64,000 nt of DNA, from assembly GCF_014217855.1 (NCBI RefSeq), contig NZ_CP059059.1, positions 1,302,001-1,366,000 of the forward strand, written 5' to 3'. The notes beneath the pieces are model-generated. The model did no database searches. It saw only the letters and a list, made by a program, of their open reading frames with translations, and had not been told where the DNA came from. Both the position numbers and the translations under genes were made by a program. Shown in pieces: positions 16,887 to 26,757 of this stretch. Origin of the DNA: Synechococcus sp. HK01-R (lineage in GTDB: Bacteria; Cyanobacteriota; Cyanobacteriia; PCC-6307; Cyanobiaceae). Position 1 is the first letter of the stretch. Each line of letters starts with the position of its first letter.

Positions 16887-18129
16887 TCAGATTGACCTGC
16901 ACACCCCCAATCCAGCTTCCGGGAACAGTGCCACTGCCTGAGGGATTGATCAGCCACTGCATCAGTGGTTGCACCTGCACCACCTCAGAGATGTTGATGG
17001 AGTAATTGAGTTCAATCACGCCTTCGTAGGTCAGTCCGGGGTTGAGTGTTGGGCTGAAGCTGTTGCGGGTGATACCCAGTGCAAGCACATCGTCCGGACG
17101 ATTGGGCAGGACACCTTGAGAGAGCCAGCCCCCTGCGGCGAAGCTCGGCACAGGGTTCTTGGCGGGATCAAGGCCGAGATTGCCAGCCAGCCAGAGGCGG
17201 TTATCGATCCCGATCGGCAGGGTGACGGGCCAGGTGATCGTTCCATACACGATCCGGTTCAACCCTTCACCCAGCTCTGTGCCTGCGCTTCCTGGCCAGG
17301 CGGTGTTGGAGAGCATTCCGCCCAGCTGCAGCAGCGGTGCTGGCAGCTGTCTGGCCACCGTGGTGCCATCCTTGCCTTCGATCGGCGCCAACAGCTCCTT
17401 CCGATGGGCCAGAGGATTGAGACTCCACTCGAGCACCTGGACGCTGCCGCGCACATCAGGCTGCCCGGGATCCACACCGAGGCTGGCGGCAATGGCCGTT
17501 TCAGAATCCAGGTTGTAGTAGCCGTAGCGCAGATCCCCCAGGGAGCTGCTGTGGGCAGCCACGGCGATCCCGGGAGCCACGAAAGGGTTGATTGGCACCC
17601 CGGGGATCGCCACGTTCAGGGTGTTGTTGAGGGTGGCGTTGGTGTAGTTGTCCAGGGCTGGTGCCGTCAGGAACTGAGGGCCAATCGACATCAGGCCCGC
17701 CTGGGCACTCCACCAGCCATCTCCTTGATTGCGGCTGACACTCGCCTGGGTGATCCAGGTGCCCACCGGATTCACGACCGTCTGAGGGTTGAAGAAGGAG
17801 CCCAGTTCAGTGGCGAGGTCAGGGTCGCCGGCGGCGTTGGTGAGCTCCAGGTTCACCTGCCAGTGGTCGATTTCGCGCCAGTTGCTTGTGTCTTTGCCCA
17901 GACCACTGCCGATCGTGAGCCCCACGACCGTCTGTTGGAACCAGGTAGCGGCTGATGGGTTCTCACCCCCAAGCAGCCCCCCCATGGGTTCTGTTGTGTA
18001 GTCGACGCTGAAGTCCACCCATTCAGGAAGCCCAAGCAGCGTCTGGATCGGACCTGCCTGCGCTGGACAGCAGAGGTTGAGCAGCCCAATGGAAGAGGTC
18101 GCCAGAAGGCGCGTCAGAAGGCGCTGCAT
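16879..18129 (-). CDS. OprB-type carbohydrate-selective porin
   Basis: A 416-residue secreted beta-barrel with signal peptide MQRLLTRLLATSSIGLLNLCCPAQA, then alternating strand-turn sequences. The GLTIGSGLGKDTSNWREIDHWQVNLELT stretch, the conserved LFNPQTV-like segment LGSFFNPQTVVNPVGTW, and the C-terminal WIGGVQVNLNL are typical of the OprB barrel in cyanobacteria. The short N-terminal SLH domain seen in many Synechococcus porins is missing, so this is the compact type. Its last residue is Leu rather than the common Phe. Cargo, whether sugar or inorganic ion, is not known. Confidence 0.85.
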   Translation of the reverse strand: MQRLLTRLLATSSIGLLNLCCPAQAGPIQTLLGLPEWVDFSVDYTTEPMGGLLGGENPSAATWFQQTVVGLTIGSGLGKDTSNWREIDHWQVNLELTNAAGDPDLATELGSFFNPQTVVNPVGTWITQASVSRNQGDGWWSAQAGLMSIGPQFLTAPALDNYTNATLNNTLNVAIPGVPINPFVAPGIAVAAHSSSLGDLRYGYYNLDSETAIAASLGVDPGQPDVRGSVQVLEWSLNPLAHRKELLAPIEGKDGTTVARQLPAPLLQLGGMLSNTAWPGSAGTELGEGLNRIVYGTITWPVTLPIGIDNRLWLAGNLGLDPAKNPVPSFAAGGWLSQGVLPNRPDDVLALGITRNSFSPTLNPGLTYEGVIELNYSINISEVVQVQPLMQWLINPSGSGTVPGSWIGGVQVNLNL

Positions 18130-18166
18130 GAGTGGGGGACGATGGGCAGCGCCAGGATCTCAGCTC

Positions 18167-19468
18167 TCAGGCGATTTCAGCAAAACTCTCGCGGAAGGCC
18201 GCGAGGGTGGCATCGATGTCGGCATCGCTATGGGCCAGAGAGGTGAAGCCCGCCTCGAAGGCGCTCGGTGCGAGGTAGATCCCGCGCTCGAGCATGGCGC
18301 GATGCAGGCGGCCAAAGCGCTCGGTATCAGCGGCCTTGGCTTCTTCGAAATTGCGAACCGGACCCTCACAGAGGAAGAAGCCAAACATGGCGCTGACACT
18401 GCCGCCAGTGATCGGTAGTCCAGCTTCACGGCCCGCCTCGAGGATGCCCTGGATCAGGCGTTCGGTGCTGGCGGTGAGCTTCTCGTAGCTGCCGGGTTGC
18501 TTCAGCAGCTCCAGGGTCTTAATCCCGGCCGTCATCGCCAGGGGATTGCCGCTCAGGGTGCCGGCCTGATACATCGGCCCCGCGGGAGCCACCATCTCCA
18601 TGATCTCGCGGCGTCCGCCGTAGGCACCAACGGGCAGACCGCCACCAATCACCTTGCCCATGGTGGTGAGATCGGGCGTGACACCGAAGTGGGCTTGGGC
18701 GCCGCCGTAGCTGATGCGGAAGCCGGTCATCACTTCGTCAAAGACGAGAAGAGCGCCGTGTTCCTTGGTGATCTCCCGGAGCCCTTCCAGGAACCCGGGT
18801 TCTGGGGTGATGAAGCCAGCGTTGCCGACGATCGGCTCCAGGATCACTCCGGCGATGGCATCGGGGTTTTCAGCGAAAAGCTGCTTGACGGCCTCCAGGT
18901 CGTTGTAAGGGGCGGTGAGCGTGTTGGCCGTGGTGCTGCGGGGCACCCCCGGTGAGTCGGGCAGGCCAAGGGTGGCCACACCTGAACCGGCCTTGACCAG
19001 GAACATGTCCGCGTGGCCGTGGTAGCAGCCCTCGAACTTGATCACCTTGTCGCGACCTGTGAAGGCGCGGATCAGACGCAGCACCGCCATGCAAGCCTCG
19101 GTGCCGCTGTTCACGAAGCGCACCATCTCGACGCTGGGCACTGCCTCGATCACCATCTCGGCGAGGGTGTTCTCCAGGGCGCAGGGAGCGCCGAAGCTGG
19201 TGCCCTTCTCGATGGCTTCCTGCAGGGCGCTGATCACTTCGGGATGGGCATGGCCGCAGATGGCCGGTCCCCAGCTGCCGATGTAATCGATGTATTTATT
19301 GCCATCCACATCCCAGGCGTAGGAGCCCTTCACCCGGTCGAACACGATCGGCTGGCCGCCCACCGACTTGAAGGCGCGCACCGGAGAGCTCACGCCACCA
19401 GGCATCAGAGCCTGAGCGGCACTGAAGATGGCCTGGGAGCGGGAGGTGTTCAAGGTGGGAGCTGTCAC
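18167..19468 (-). CDS. hemL: Glutamate-1-semialdehyde 2,1-aminomutase
   Basis: A PLP enzyme that converts glutamate-1-semialdehyde to 5-aminolevulinate, the first committed tetrapyrrole precursor. The GTG at 19468 gives 433 residues, the normal size; the longer frame to 19570 adds an unlikely tail. Visible are [27 protein letters not shown], the PLP-phosphate region [32 protein letters not shown] and the active-site lysine in [18 protein letters not shown]. It is divergent from glcD with about 100 bp between the starts. Function is certain by family. Confidence 0.97.
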   Translation of the reverse strand: MTAPTLNTSRSQAIFSAAQALMPGGVSSPVRAFKSVGGQPIVFDRVKGSYAWDVDGNKYIDYIGSWGPAICGHAHPEVISALQEAIEKGTSFGAPCALENTLAEMVIEAVPSVEMVRFVNSGTEACMAVLRLIRAFTGRDKVIKFEGCYHGHADMFLVKAGSGVATLGLPDSPGVPRSTTANTLTAPYNDLEAVKQLFAENPDAIAGVILEPIVGNAGFITPEPGFLEGLREITKEHGALLVFDEVMTGFRISYGGAQAHFGVTPDLTTMGKVIGGGLPVGAYGGRREIMEMVAPAGPMYQAGTLSGNPLAMTAGIKTLELLKQPGSYEKLTASTERLIQGILEAGREAGLPITGGSVSAMFGFFLCEGPVRNFEEAKAADTERFGRLHRAMLERGIYLAPSAFEAGFTSLAHSDADIDATLAAFRESFAEIA

Positions 19469-19572
19469 GGGGACGGGAGCCAACGGACTGATGCAAACCG
19501 TGGACCATCCTGACCCAAAACGGTCAGATGCGTCTGATCTGTGACTCGAGGGAAGGCGTGCAGGGGCCATCC

Positions 19573-21078
19573 ATGCCTAGGTTGGCTGCGAAATCGGTGG
19601 ATCCCTTGTCACACGACTGGGCAGCTCTAGACAGTGATCTCAGCCGTCTGCTGCCACCGGATGCCCTGGTTCGTCGTCGTCAGGAGCTGCTGGCTTACGA
19701 CTGTGACGGACTCACGATCGATCGTCAGGCTCCTCCCCTGGCGGTGCTTCCCAGGACCAGAGAACAGGTCGCTTCGATCCTGCGTTGCTGCCATCAGCAC
19801 CGGATCCCTTTCGTGGCCCGCGGCAGTGGGACCGGGCTCTCGGGTGGTGCGCTCGTTGAGAGGGAGGCCCTGCTGGTGGTCACCAGCCGTATGCGTCGGA
19901 TCCTTGCGGTGGATCTGCCGAATCAGACGATCACGGTGGAGCCGGGAGTGATCAACAGCTGGGTCACCCGCGCCGTGGCTGGGGATGGTTTTTATTACGC
20001 CCCGGATCCTTCCAGTCAGGTGGTTTGCAGCATTGGCGGCAATGTTGCTGAGAACTCTGGTGGGGTGCACTGCCTGAAGTACGGCGTGACGAGCAATCAC
20101 GTCCTCGCACTCGAGGTGGTGCTTTCCGATGGCACGGTCACACGGTTGGGTCGTGGATTGAGTGATGCCGCTGAACTGGATCTGCGTGGTGCCTTTATTG
20201 GCAGTGAGGGCACCTTGGGCATCGCCACGGCGATCACCCTGCGCTTATTGAGGGCTCCGGAGACCGTCTCGGTGCTTCTGGCCGATTTCCCCACCATGGA
20301 GTCAGCGGGCGAGGCGGTGCGACGGGTCACGGCCGCTGGGGTGCTGCCAGCGGGGATGGAGATCATGGACAACTTCATGATCAACGCCGTCAATGACCTG
20401 TTCGGGCATGACGAATACCCCCGTGATGCAGCGGCGGTGTTGTTGATCGAGCTGGATGGTCAGGCTGAGGAGGTGGCAGTGGCTGCTGAACAGTCCGATG
20501 CCCTCTGCCGGGAGGCAGGGGCCCGGGGGGTGCGACGTGCCGATGATGCTGCCGATCGGGCCCAGCTCTGGAAGGGGCGGAAGTCGGCTTTTGCGGCCGT
20601 GGGTCAGATTTCGCCCACCTATTACGTGCAGGACGGTGTCGTGCCGCGAAGCAGCCTGCCGAGCGTGCTGGCAGCGATTGAGGGGCTCAGCAAGGAGCAT
20701 GGGCTGCCCGTTGCCAACGTCTTTCACGCCGGAGATGGCAATCTCCATCCCCTCATCCTCTATCGGCGGGATGAACCCGGCGTGGATGCCAAAGTCAAGG
20801 CGCTGGGGGCAGCGATTTTGGAGGCCTGTCTTGCGGTGGGCGGCAGCATCACCGGCGAGCACGGGGTTGGTGCTGACAAGCGCTGTTACCTCGATTGGAT
20901 GTTCTCTCCGGAGGATCTGGCCACGATGCGTCGACTGCGGCTTGCCTTCGATCCCAGTGGCCTGGCCAATCCAGGCAAAATCTTCCCGACTCCCAGCAGC
21001 TGCGCGGAGTCGGCTCGCCGGCGCGTCACGCTTTCAGCCCCTGCCCAGGGGGAGGGGGTGGAGCTGATCGCCTACTAG
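19573..21078 (+). CDS. glcD: FAD-linked oxidase, glycolate oxidase GlcD type
   Basis: A two-domain flavoprotein. The FAD_binding_4 domain contains [18 protein letters not shown] and the long [25 protein letters not shown] segment; the C-terminal FAD_oxidase_C domain ends with [15 protein letters not shown] and [13 protein letters not shown], carrying metal-binding histidines such as [10 protein letters not shown]. GlcD oxidises glycolate made by photorespiration to glyoxylate, although cyanobacterial homologues can act on D-lactate. No glcE/glcF partner is adjacent. I start at ATG 19573 ([11 protein letters not shown]). It ends four bases inside the convergent xth gene. Confidence 0.9.
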   Translation: MPRLAAKSVDPLSHDWAALDSDLSRLLPPDALVRRRQELLAYDCDGLTIDRQAPPLAVLPRTREQVASILRCCHQHRIPFVARGSGTGLSGGALVEREALLVVTSRMRRILAVDLPNQTITVEPGVINSWVTRAVAGDGFYYAPDPSSQVVCSIGGNVAENSGGVHCLKYGVTSNHVLALEVVLSDGTVTRLGRGLSDAAELDLRGAFIGSEGTLGIATAITLRLLRAPETVSVLLADFPTMESAGEAVRRVTAAGVLPAGMEIMDNFMINAVNDLFGHDEYPRDAAAVLLIELDGQAEEVAVAAEQSDALCREAGARGVRRADDAADRAQLWKGRKSAFAAVGQISPTYYVQDGVVPRSSLPSVLAAIEGLSKEHGLPVANVFHAGDGNLHPLILYRRDEPGVDAKVKALGAAILEACLAVGGSITGEHGVGADKRCYLDWMFSPEDLATMRRLRLAFDPSGLANPGKIFPTPSSCAESARRRVTLSAPAQGEGVELIAY

Positions 21079-21911
21079 CCATTCCAGCCGTTGTCGTCCT
21101 CCTCATCGTCCTCCGGAGGCCAGCAAAGATCCACCATGACGGGTGCATGGTCGCTGGGTTGCTCACGACCGCGCTCCTGCTTGTGAATGCCGCAGCCTCT
21201 GGCGAGGGCGAGCAGCTCCGGGCTGAGATAAATGTGATCAATTCGCCAGCCGCTGTCGCGATCCCAGGCGCCGCTCCGGTAGTCCCACCAGCTCCAGTGG
21301 CCGGCCTCTGGTTCGAAGACGCGGAACACATCCTGGAGGTTGTCGCCTAATGCGCTCCGTAAGGCTGTCCGTTCCGGCTCACTCGCCATGATCCCGCCGG
21401 TGAGCCGATCCGGATCGTGGATGTCCCGCGCTTCGAGGGCGATGTTGAAGTCCCCAACGACGCAAAGTGGTTCCTCTCGCGCCTGAATGGCCGCCAGATA
21501 GCGCTGCAGGCAAGCCAGCCAGCGAAGTTTGTAGGGGTATTTCTCTGACTTCAACCCCGAGCCGTTGGGCACGTAGAGGTTCACCACGCGCACACCATCG
21601 AGCATTCCGCTGATCACCCGCTTCTGCTCCCCCAGTTCCAGAGCCTCCTCGTCTTCCTTCAGTTCGGCGCTGAAACCACAGCGCACATCGTCAAGCCCGG
21701 TGCGGCTCACCAGGGCCACGCCGTTGTAGGCCTTCTGGCCATGGATCTCCACGTGGTAGCCCTTGGCTGTGAAGGCCTCCAGGGGAAACTGAGGGTCATC
21801 GACCTTGGTTTCCTGAAGGCAGAGCAGATCGGGCTGGGCCTGATCCAGCCAGTGCAGCACATGCTCCAGGCGGGTGCGCACCGAATTCACATTCCAGCTG
21901 GCGATCTGCAT
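21075..21911 (-). CDS. xth: Exodeoxyribonuclease III (AP endonuclease)
   Basis: An endonuclease/exonuclease/phosphatase-fold enzyme of base-excision repair. Conserved elements are IASWNVNSVRTRL at the start, LLCLQETKVDD with the metal-binding Glu, VVNLYVPNGSG, VVGDFNIALEARDIHDPDR with the catalytic Asp and Asn, GWRIDHIYLSP, and the terminal QPSDHAPVMVDL with the catalytic Asp-His. I start at ATG 21911 (MQIASWN), which is where the fold begins; ATG 21917 is equally possible. Residues at the C-terminus are Asp/Glu-rich. Confidence 0.95.
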   Translation of the reverse strand: MQIASWNVNSVRTRLEHVLHWLDQAQPDLLCLQETKVDDPQFPLEAFTAKGYHVEIHGQKAYNGVALVSRTGLDDVRCGFSAELKEDEEALELGEQKRVISGMLDGVRVVNLYVPNGSGLKSEKYPYKLRWLACLQRYLAAIQAREEPLCVVGDFNIALEARDIHDPDRLTGGIMASEPERTALRSALGDNLQDVFRVFEPEAGHWSWWDYRSGAWDRDSGWRIDHIYLSPELLALARGCGIHKQERGREQPSDHAPVMVDLCWPPEDDEEDDNGWNG

Positions 21912-21967
21912 GGGCATTCCGACGCGGTTGGAGACCCTTAGCATTCCTGCACCGTCGCAGGTCAACG

Positions 21968-22288
21968 ATGTTGCGAGTGCTGCAGGCTCTGCAAACCGCC
22001 GTTGCGGTGGTTGCCTTCACACCAGCTGTGTTGCAGGGGGGGGCAGCCCAGGCGCAGAGTCCTCTCGGTGGATATCAGACCCAGCAGGAAAAGGAGATCT
22101 ACAACACGGTTCCCGGCAACCGCGATGGCGGATCTCCTCTGGATGCAACCAATCCCATGGATCTGATGAATCGCCTGCGGCAGGCCACCTCCATGAACGA
22201 CGCGACTGATCCGGCCGATGCGATCGATGCCGCACTCAAGGGGTATGCAACGGAGAATCCTGCTGCTGGTCCTTCGATGCGTCCTTGA
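21968..22288 (+). CDS. Small exported protein, conserved in type (106 aa)
   Basis: A signal peptide with hydrophobic core TAVAVVAFTPAVLQGGAAQA and Ala-X-Ala-type end is followed by a low-complexity, polar mature part (SPLGGYQTQQEKEIYNTVPG, NPMDLMNRLRQATSMNDATD). It probably resides in the periplasm. No domain is recognised. It begins 57 bp from the divergent xth start and its 3' end overlaps the convergent TPR gene by about 50 bp, which is allowed only if both are real; signal peptide and codon pattern favour reality. Confidence 0.7.
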   Translation: MLRVLQALQTAVAVVAFTPAVLQGGAAQAQSPLGGYQTQQEKEIYNTVPGNRDGGSPLDATNPMDLMNRLRQATSMNDATDPADAIDAALKGYATENPAAGPSMRP

Positions 22289-23108
22289 TGGACGCACCCT
22301 TGATCGTCACCGGCATGGCGATGCGCGCTGGGGTGGTGCTGCGAGCTGACTCCAAGGCCCAGCGCGTGGCCAACCCATGAAGCGGTCGTTGGCTCGATTC
22401 GTGAGCTGTCTGACGCTTGCTTGCCTGATGAAGCAGCTCCTGCGCTTCGGCGGATTTTCCCTGGTCTTGTCTCAGCAGCGCCAGGGCCAGGAGAGGACGC
22501 GCATCGTCTGGGGCGTCCTGGGCCAGGGTCAGGTAGGTGTCTGATGCATCCGTGAGCGAACCGGTCTGGCGCTGGAGATCAGCCAACAGCAATCCGAGGG
22601 GCACCCGCTGCTGTTTCGGGAGGGTTTGCACTCGGACCTTGATCAGCTCGATGGCCTCGTTGCCTTTGCCCTGGTTGAGGTCTGTCAGCGCTTTCATCTG
22701 GAGCACGTCAGGCTCGTTGGGCTGAAGCCGTAGCAGCAAGTTCAGCTGCTGGTCGGCCGCTTGCCGCTGGCCTGCCCGCAGCAGCAGCTGGCTGTAGAGC
22801 AGTCGCCAGCGCCAGTGTTTCGGTTGCTTTTCCAGCTGCTGACGCACCAGGCTGATCGCTTCGCGATGTCGGCCGAGGGCGATCAAGCGTTCAAGAAGTC
22901 TTCGCTCCTCAATGCCATCAAGGCTGCCCTTGCGCCGGCGGATCAGTAGCTCTTCGACCTCACGGTCGATCTGGGCTCTGGTGGCGGAGTGCAACGGGGG
23001 CGGTTGCAGCATCGGGGTGAGCATCCAGCCGCAGCCAGCCATCAGAACCAGCCCGACACACCATGCCCATGGAAACCATCGTTGTCGACTGTGTTGCCGG
23101 GCTACCAC
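22236..23108 (-). CDS. TPR-repeat membrane-anchored protein
   Basis: After one N-terminal membrane helix (WAWCVGLVLMAGCGWMLTP) the protein contains several tetratricopeptide-like helical pairs: LIALGRHREAISLVRQQLEKQPKHWRWRLL, YSQLLLRAGQRQAADQQLNLLLRLQPNEPD, and ADLQRQTGSLTDASDTYLTLAQDAPDDARP. TPRs mediate protein contacts, so it is likely a periplasm-facing scaffold or assembly factor resembling CcmI-type proteins. The start overlaps the hypothetical plus-strand gene at 23063-23189 only if that gene uses its far upstream ATG. Confidence 0.82.
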   Translation of the reverse strand: MVARQHSRQRWFPWAWCVGLVLMAGCGWMLTPMLQPPPLHSATRAQIDREVEELLIRRRKGSLDGIEERRLLERLIALGRHREAISLVRQQLEKQPKHWRWRLLYSQLLLRAGQRQAADQQLNLLLRLQPNEPDVLQMKALTDLNQGKGNEAIELIKVRVQTLPKQQRVPLGLLLADLQRQTGSLTDASDTYLTLAQDAPDDARPLLALALLRQDQGKSAEAQELLHQASKRQTAHESSQRPLHGLATRWALESARSTTPARIAMPVTIKGASIKDASKDQQQDSPLHTP

Positions 23109-23188
23109 GTCGCTTGGCTGGGTGGATGAAAGCGGTTTCAGTCTGGGGGGCTTCTCCTGTGCTGGCTACAGTTGTGATGGGCTTATGG

Positions 23189-23863
23189 ATGCCCTTTTTT
23201 CTGATGCGCGACCATCCGATCCCCCCGGTCACCGAACCGCTCCAATACCGGGCCATCGGTCTCGTCCGCGCCACTTATCGGCCGGAGGATGACGATCAGT
23301 TCACCCGGGGCCTGCTGGTGGATGACCAGGGCCAGGAGCTTGAAGCCGTCGTGCTCGGTCGGATGCTGACGCTGATGCGCCGTCATCTGGCCATGGAGGT
23401 GCCTCACCTCTGGGTGGTGTATCCCCGGTCCCGAGAAGCGGGTCATCTGCACCTTCAGATTGCTGGGATCTGGGAACCCAGCACCCTCCAATCGGGCGAT
23501 TCCGACCAGGAAGCTCTTCAAGACTCCGCTGCAGCTGATCAACTTCCGGAGGGAGATGATTACTTTTCAATTCGCGGTGAATTGATCTTCACCAAACCGG
23601 AGACGGGAGATTTGGTGGTGAAAGTGCGTCAGCAGCCGCGTGCTGACGGCAGTCGCCCCCTTCCCTTCAAACTCCAGCTCAAGGGGGAGATCCCTCTGGA
23701 TGTGCTGCGTCACTTCGTCAGCCTGCAGGTGCGCCGTCAGGGGCAGGATCTGCATGTGGAGTCCCATGAGGTGATCGCCCCAATGCCGACCAGAGGTGGC
23801 AAAGGACGGGGCGGAGCGGCTCGGAAGGGTGGAGGACGGAGCCGCCCACCGGCCCGCGCCTGA
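23189..23863 (+). CDS. Conserved hypothetical protein of cyanobacteria (about 224 aa)
   Basis: I place the start at ATG 23189 (MPFFLMRDHP) because an upstream ATG at 23063 would overlap the minus-strand TPR gene and give an unlikely N-terminus. Mid-sequence segments YRAIGLVRATYRPEDDDQFTRG, HLWVVYPRSREAGHLHLQIAG and YFSIRGELIFTKPETGDLVVKVRQ indicate a beta-rich domain. The C-terminal 30 residues are a basic, Gly/Arg-rich tail that may bind RNA or DNA. No family is recognised. TGATG links it to the next gene by a one-base overlap. Confidence 0.72.
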   Translation: MPFFLMRDHPIPPVTEPLQYRAIGLVRATYRPEDDDQFTRGLLVDDQGQELEAVVLGRMLTLMRRHLAMEVPHLWVVYPRSREAGHLHLQIAGIWEPSTLQSGDSDQEALQDSAAADQLPEGDDYFSIRGELIFTKPETGDLVVKVRQQPRADGSRPLPFKLQLKGEIPLDVLRHFVSLQVRRQGQDLHVESHEVIAPMPTRGGKGRGGAARKGGGRSRPPARA

Positions 23864-24537
23864 TGGCGTCATCGCCCGTTTCCGCCAGCAGTGCCGGAGT
23901 GGCCGTGGCCGGGGCCACCGGTCTGGCTGTCTTTGGTCCGCTGCTCGGGCTTTCCCCCGCCTGGATCGCCCTCGGTCTTGGTGCTGGTCTGCTGGGGCTC
24001 ACCCTTGATGCCTATCAGTGGCAAGGGCTGGGCGGCCATCTGCTGGCGGAATCCCTTCCAGGTGGTCGGGCTCGGTTGCGCCGAATCGCCAGCCACGAGG
24101 CGGGCCATTTGCTGGTGGCGCAGGCGGAGGCCTTGCCCGTGCTTCGGGTGCTGGTGGGGACACGCGCCTGTCTGCAAGCCGGGCTCCGGAGCAATGGAGC
24201 CACGGAATTCGCCTTGCCTGAGTCGGTGCGTATGCCCTTGGAGGATCTGCGGCGTTGGAGTCGCGTCCTGCAGGCTGGAATCGCGGCGGAGACCCTGCTC
24301 TACGGCAAGGCCCGCGGTGGAGCCGATGATCGGGCCTTGCTCGGACGGCTCTGGGGGCTGTCTGGCCACGATGTCGACACAGCGCAACGGGAACAACGCC
24401 GCGCTCGACGGGAGGTGGATCAGCAGCTGAGGCGAGAGCAACCTCAGCTCGAGCAGCTGCGCGATCAGCTGCTCGCAGGACCCGTCAGCTTCCAGGCCAC
24501 GGATGAGATCAGTGGCGATGGCCTAAGCGATGGCTGA
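23863..24537 (+). CDS. FtsH-M41-like zinc peptidase without AAA domain
   Basis: A 224-residue protein with two membrane helices at the N-terminus (GATGLAVFGPLLGLSPAW and LGLGAGLLGLTLDAYQW) and then an HEAGH motif at about residues 78-82, the zinc site of M41 peptidases. Unlike FtsH it has no ATPase domain, so it is a stand-alone cyanobacterial form. It may process membrane proteins. The coding run continues without gap into larC, whose ATG begins within this gene's last 8 bases. Confidence 0.82.
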   Translation: MASSPVSASSAGVAVAGATGLAVFGPLLGLSPAWIALGLGAGLLGLTLDAYQWQGLGGHLLAESLPGGRARLRRIASHEAGHLLVAQAEALPVLRVLVGTRACLQAGLRSNGATEFALPESVRMPLEDLRRWSRVLQAGIAAETLLYGKARGGADDRALLGRLWGLSGHDVDTAQREQRRARREVDQQLRREQPQLEQLRDQLLAGPVSFQATDEISGDGLSDG

Positions 24538-25747
24538 GCTTCTGGTCGACTGCCCCACGGGTCTGGCGGGGGACATGCTCCTGGCGGCTTGCCTGGATCT
24601 GGGCGTCCCCAGGGCTGTGGTGATGGAACCCTTGGCCGTGCTCGGTCTGACCGATGCCTTTGAGCTCCGGGTTGAAGAGGCCAGAAGCGGTGGTTTGCGA
24701 GGTCTGCGCCTAGCGGTGGACCTCACCTCTGAACCGCAGCCCCATCGCCGCTGGGGGGATCTGCGCCAGTTGATCGAGGGAGCCGCTCTGGCGATGCCCC
24801 TTAGAGATCGGGTGCTGGCGGTGTTTGCGGCCCTGGCCGCGGCCGAGGCCAAAGTTCACGGCGTGAGCGAAGACCAGGTGCACTTCCACGAGGTGGGAGC
24901 GATCGACAGCCTTGTGGATGTGGTGGGGGTCTGTGCCGCTCTGTTGCATCTGGCTCCGGAGCGCCTGCTCTGTAAGCCGCCGCCGGCCGGCCGTGGTTCG
25001 GTGGCCACCGCCCATGGGCGTTTGCCGGTACCGGTGCCGGCGGTGTTGGAGTTGGCCCGTTGCCATCACCTACCGCTCCGGGGCGGTGAGGAGTGCCCTG
25101 AAGGAGAGCTCACCACCCCCACTGGCCTGGCGTTGATGGCGGTGCTGGCTGATGCCTTTCAGGAGCCTCGCGCGTTCACCGTGGAGGCGGTGGGGGTGGG
25201 GCTGGGCCAGCGCCGTCTTGACCGTCCAAACCTGTTGCGCCTGATTCGCTGCTCCACCCAGTCGGCCGCCGCACCGGAGGCCCACTGGCAGGACCTGATT
25301 CAACAGGAGGCCTGGTTGGATGATCAGACCCCAGAAGACCTGGCGGTGCTGGCTGAGCGACTGCGTCAGGCGGGCGCCCTGGAGGTGACCACCACTCCGG
25401 TACAGATGCAGAAGGGTCGCCAGGGAATGGCCGTCACCGCCTTGGTGCATCCCTCCCAGGCTCCGTTGTTGCGACGGTTGTGGCTCAGCGACAGCCCAAC
25501 TCTGGGATTGAGGGAGCGTCCTCAGGGACGCTGGGTGCTCGCCCGCCGGTCTGGTCATTGCCCCTCCCCCTGGGGAGCCGTGCGGGTCAAGCAGGTGCGG
25601 CGGCCTGGTGGTGATTGCACCATCAAGGTGGAGCATGACGAACTCAGACGGCTCAGTCTTCAGTCGGGTCAGACCCTTGATGCCGTTCGGCAGGTGGTTT
25701 TGTCAGCGGCGGACTGCTTTGAGCCCGAGGAGGACTGGCAATGGTGA
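24530..25747 (+). CDS. larC: LarC-like nickel-pincer cofactor biosynthesis protein
   Basis: A 405-residue protein of the LarC/TIGR00299 family. Landmarks are LLVDCPTGLAGDMLLAACLDLGVP at the N-terminus, EDQVHFHEVGAIDSLVDVVG with the conserved His, GRGSVATAHGRLPVPVPAVLEL and TPTGLALMAVLAD. LarC inserts nickel into the pincer nucleotide used by lactate racemase, but most cyanobacteria lack larA, so a different role is possible here. Neighbours LarB and LarE are absent from the window. It overlaps the flippase-like gene by seven bases. Confidence 0.9.
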   Translation: MAELLVDCPTGLAGDMLLAACLDLGVPRAVVMEPLAVLGLTDAFELRVEEARSGGLRGLRLAVDLTSEPQPHRRWGDLRQLIEGAALAMPLRDRVLAVFAALAAAEAKVHGVSEDQVHFHEVGAIDSLVDVVGVCAALLHLAPERLLCKPPPAGRGSVATAHGRLPVPVPAVLELARCHHLPLRGGEECPEGELTTPTGLALMAVLADAFQEPRAFTVEAVGVGLGQRRLDRPNLLRLIRCSTQSAAAPEAHWQDLIQQEAWLDDQTPEDLAVLAERLRQAGALEVTTTPVQMQKGRQGMAVTALVHPSQAPLLRRLWLSDSPTLGLRERPQGRWVLARRSGHCPSPWGAVRVKQVRRPGGDCTIKVEHDELRRLSLQSGQTLDAVRQVVLSAADCFEPEEDWQW

Positions 25748-26727
25748 AACGTTGGCTCGACCAGGCCAAGCGGGTGTTTCAGGTCAAGCGGGGGCTGCCC
25801 GGAGGTCTGCGGCTCTGGGTCACCCTGGCAAGCCTGGCCTTCATTGTTTGGGCGCTTGCGGGTCATATCCAAGGCCTCAGGGAGCTCAGTCTTCGTGGCC
25901 GCGGTTGGTGGTGGCTGGTGTTGGGGCTGGGCCTGAGTTGGCTGAGCTTGGTGGTCAATGGCTTGGCGTGGCGCACCTTGATCGACTGGCTTGGCCACAG
26001 GCCCGGCGACCTTGCCCTGGTGCCTCTCTACCTCCGCAGCAATCTGCTCAAGTACTTGCCTGGCGGCATTTTTCATTTCCTCGATCGTCTGCGGGCGCTT
26101 CAGCCCAAGCTCGGCACCAACCGAGCCCTGGTGTCGGTGCTGTTGGAACCGATGCTGATGGCCGTGGCTGCCCTGCTGTGGGTGCCCTTCGGTGGCTGGC
26201 AGGGGGGGCTCGCCCTGCTGACACCCCTGCCGGCCCTGCTCTTGCTGCCCCGTTGGCGGGAACCACTGCTGCAGCGTCTGGAGCGGGCGAAGTGGAAGCA
26301 GCTGCAGCGGGCCGCTCCGGAGCTCGGGGGTGCAGACCCTGGTGTCCTGGGCAGTGGCCGTCGTGGGTATCCCTGGGGGCCGATGGCCATGGAGCTGCTG
26401 TTCGTGCTCTGCCGTTTCGGTGGTTTCTGGTGCTGCGTGAAGGCCTTTGCGCTGGCGGATGGACATCCGATCGGGGTCTGGCTGGCGGGCTTCGCGCTGG
26501 CTTGGACCGTGGGGCTGGTGGTACCCGCTGCCCCGGGGGGCCTCGGGGTGTTTGAGGCCGTGCTGATTCTGCGCCTGGGGGCCATCGTGCCGGAGGCGCC
26601 GCTGCTTGCTGTGGCGCTGTCCTATCGATTGATCGTCACCCTTGCCGACGCACTGGCGGCAGGAGCGGTTGTGCTCGATGAGCGCCGACCCTTAAGCAGG
26701 GGTTTGCTTCGGGTTGGCGATCGCTGA
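25741..26727 (+). CDS. Flippase-like (UPF0104/YbhN) membrane protein
   Basis: A 328-residue integral membrane protein with about eight helices. The family pattern LKYLPGGIFHFLDRLRAL, WCCVKAFALADGHPIGVWLAGFALAW and VPAAPGGLGVFEAVLILRLGAIVP matches UPF0104 proteins, related to the C-terminal flippase region of lysyl-phosphatidylglycerol synthetases. It probably handles lipid or glycolipid translocation. It overlaps larC by seven bases, so the genes from 23189 to here form one probable operon of four. Confidence 0.86.
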   Translation: MVKRWLDQAKRVFQVKRGLPGGLRLWVTLASLAFIVWALAGHIQGLRELSLRGRGWWWLVLGLGLSWLSLVVNGLAWRTLIDWLGHRPGDLALVPLYLRSNLLKYLPGGIFHFLDRLRALQPKLGTNRALVSVLLEPMLMAVAALLWVPFGGWQGGLALLTPLPALLLLPRWREPLLQRLERAKWKQLQRAAPELGGADPGVLGSGRRGYPWGPMAMELLFVLCRFGGFWCCVKAFALADGHPIGVWLAGFALAWTVGLVVPAAPGGLGVFEAVLILRLGAIVPEAPLLAVALSYRLIVTLADALAAGAVVLDERRPLSRGLLRVGDR

Positions 26728-26757
26728 GCAGCATGCCTTGGTGGTGTTGCGCTTCTC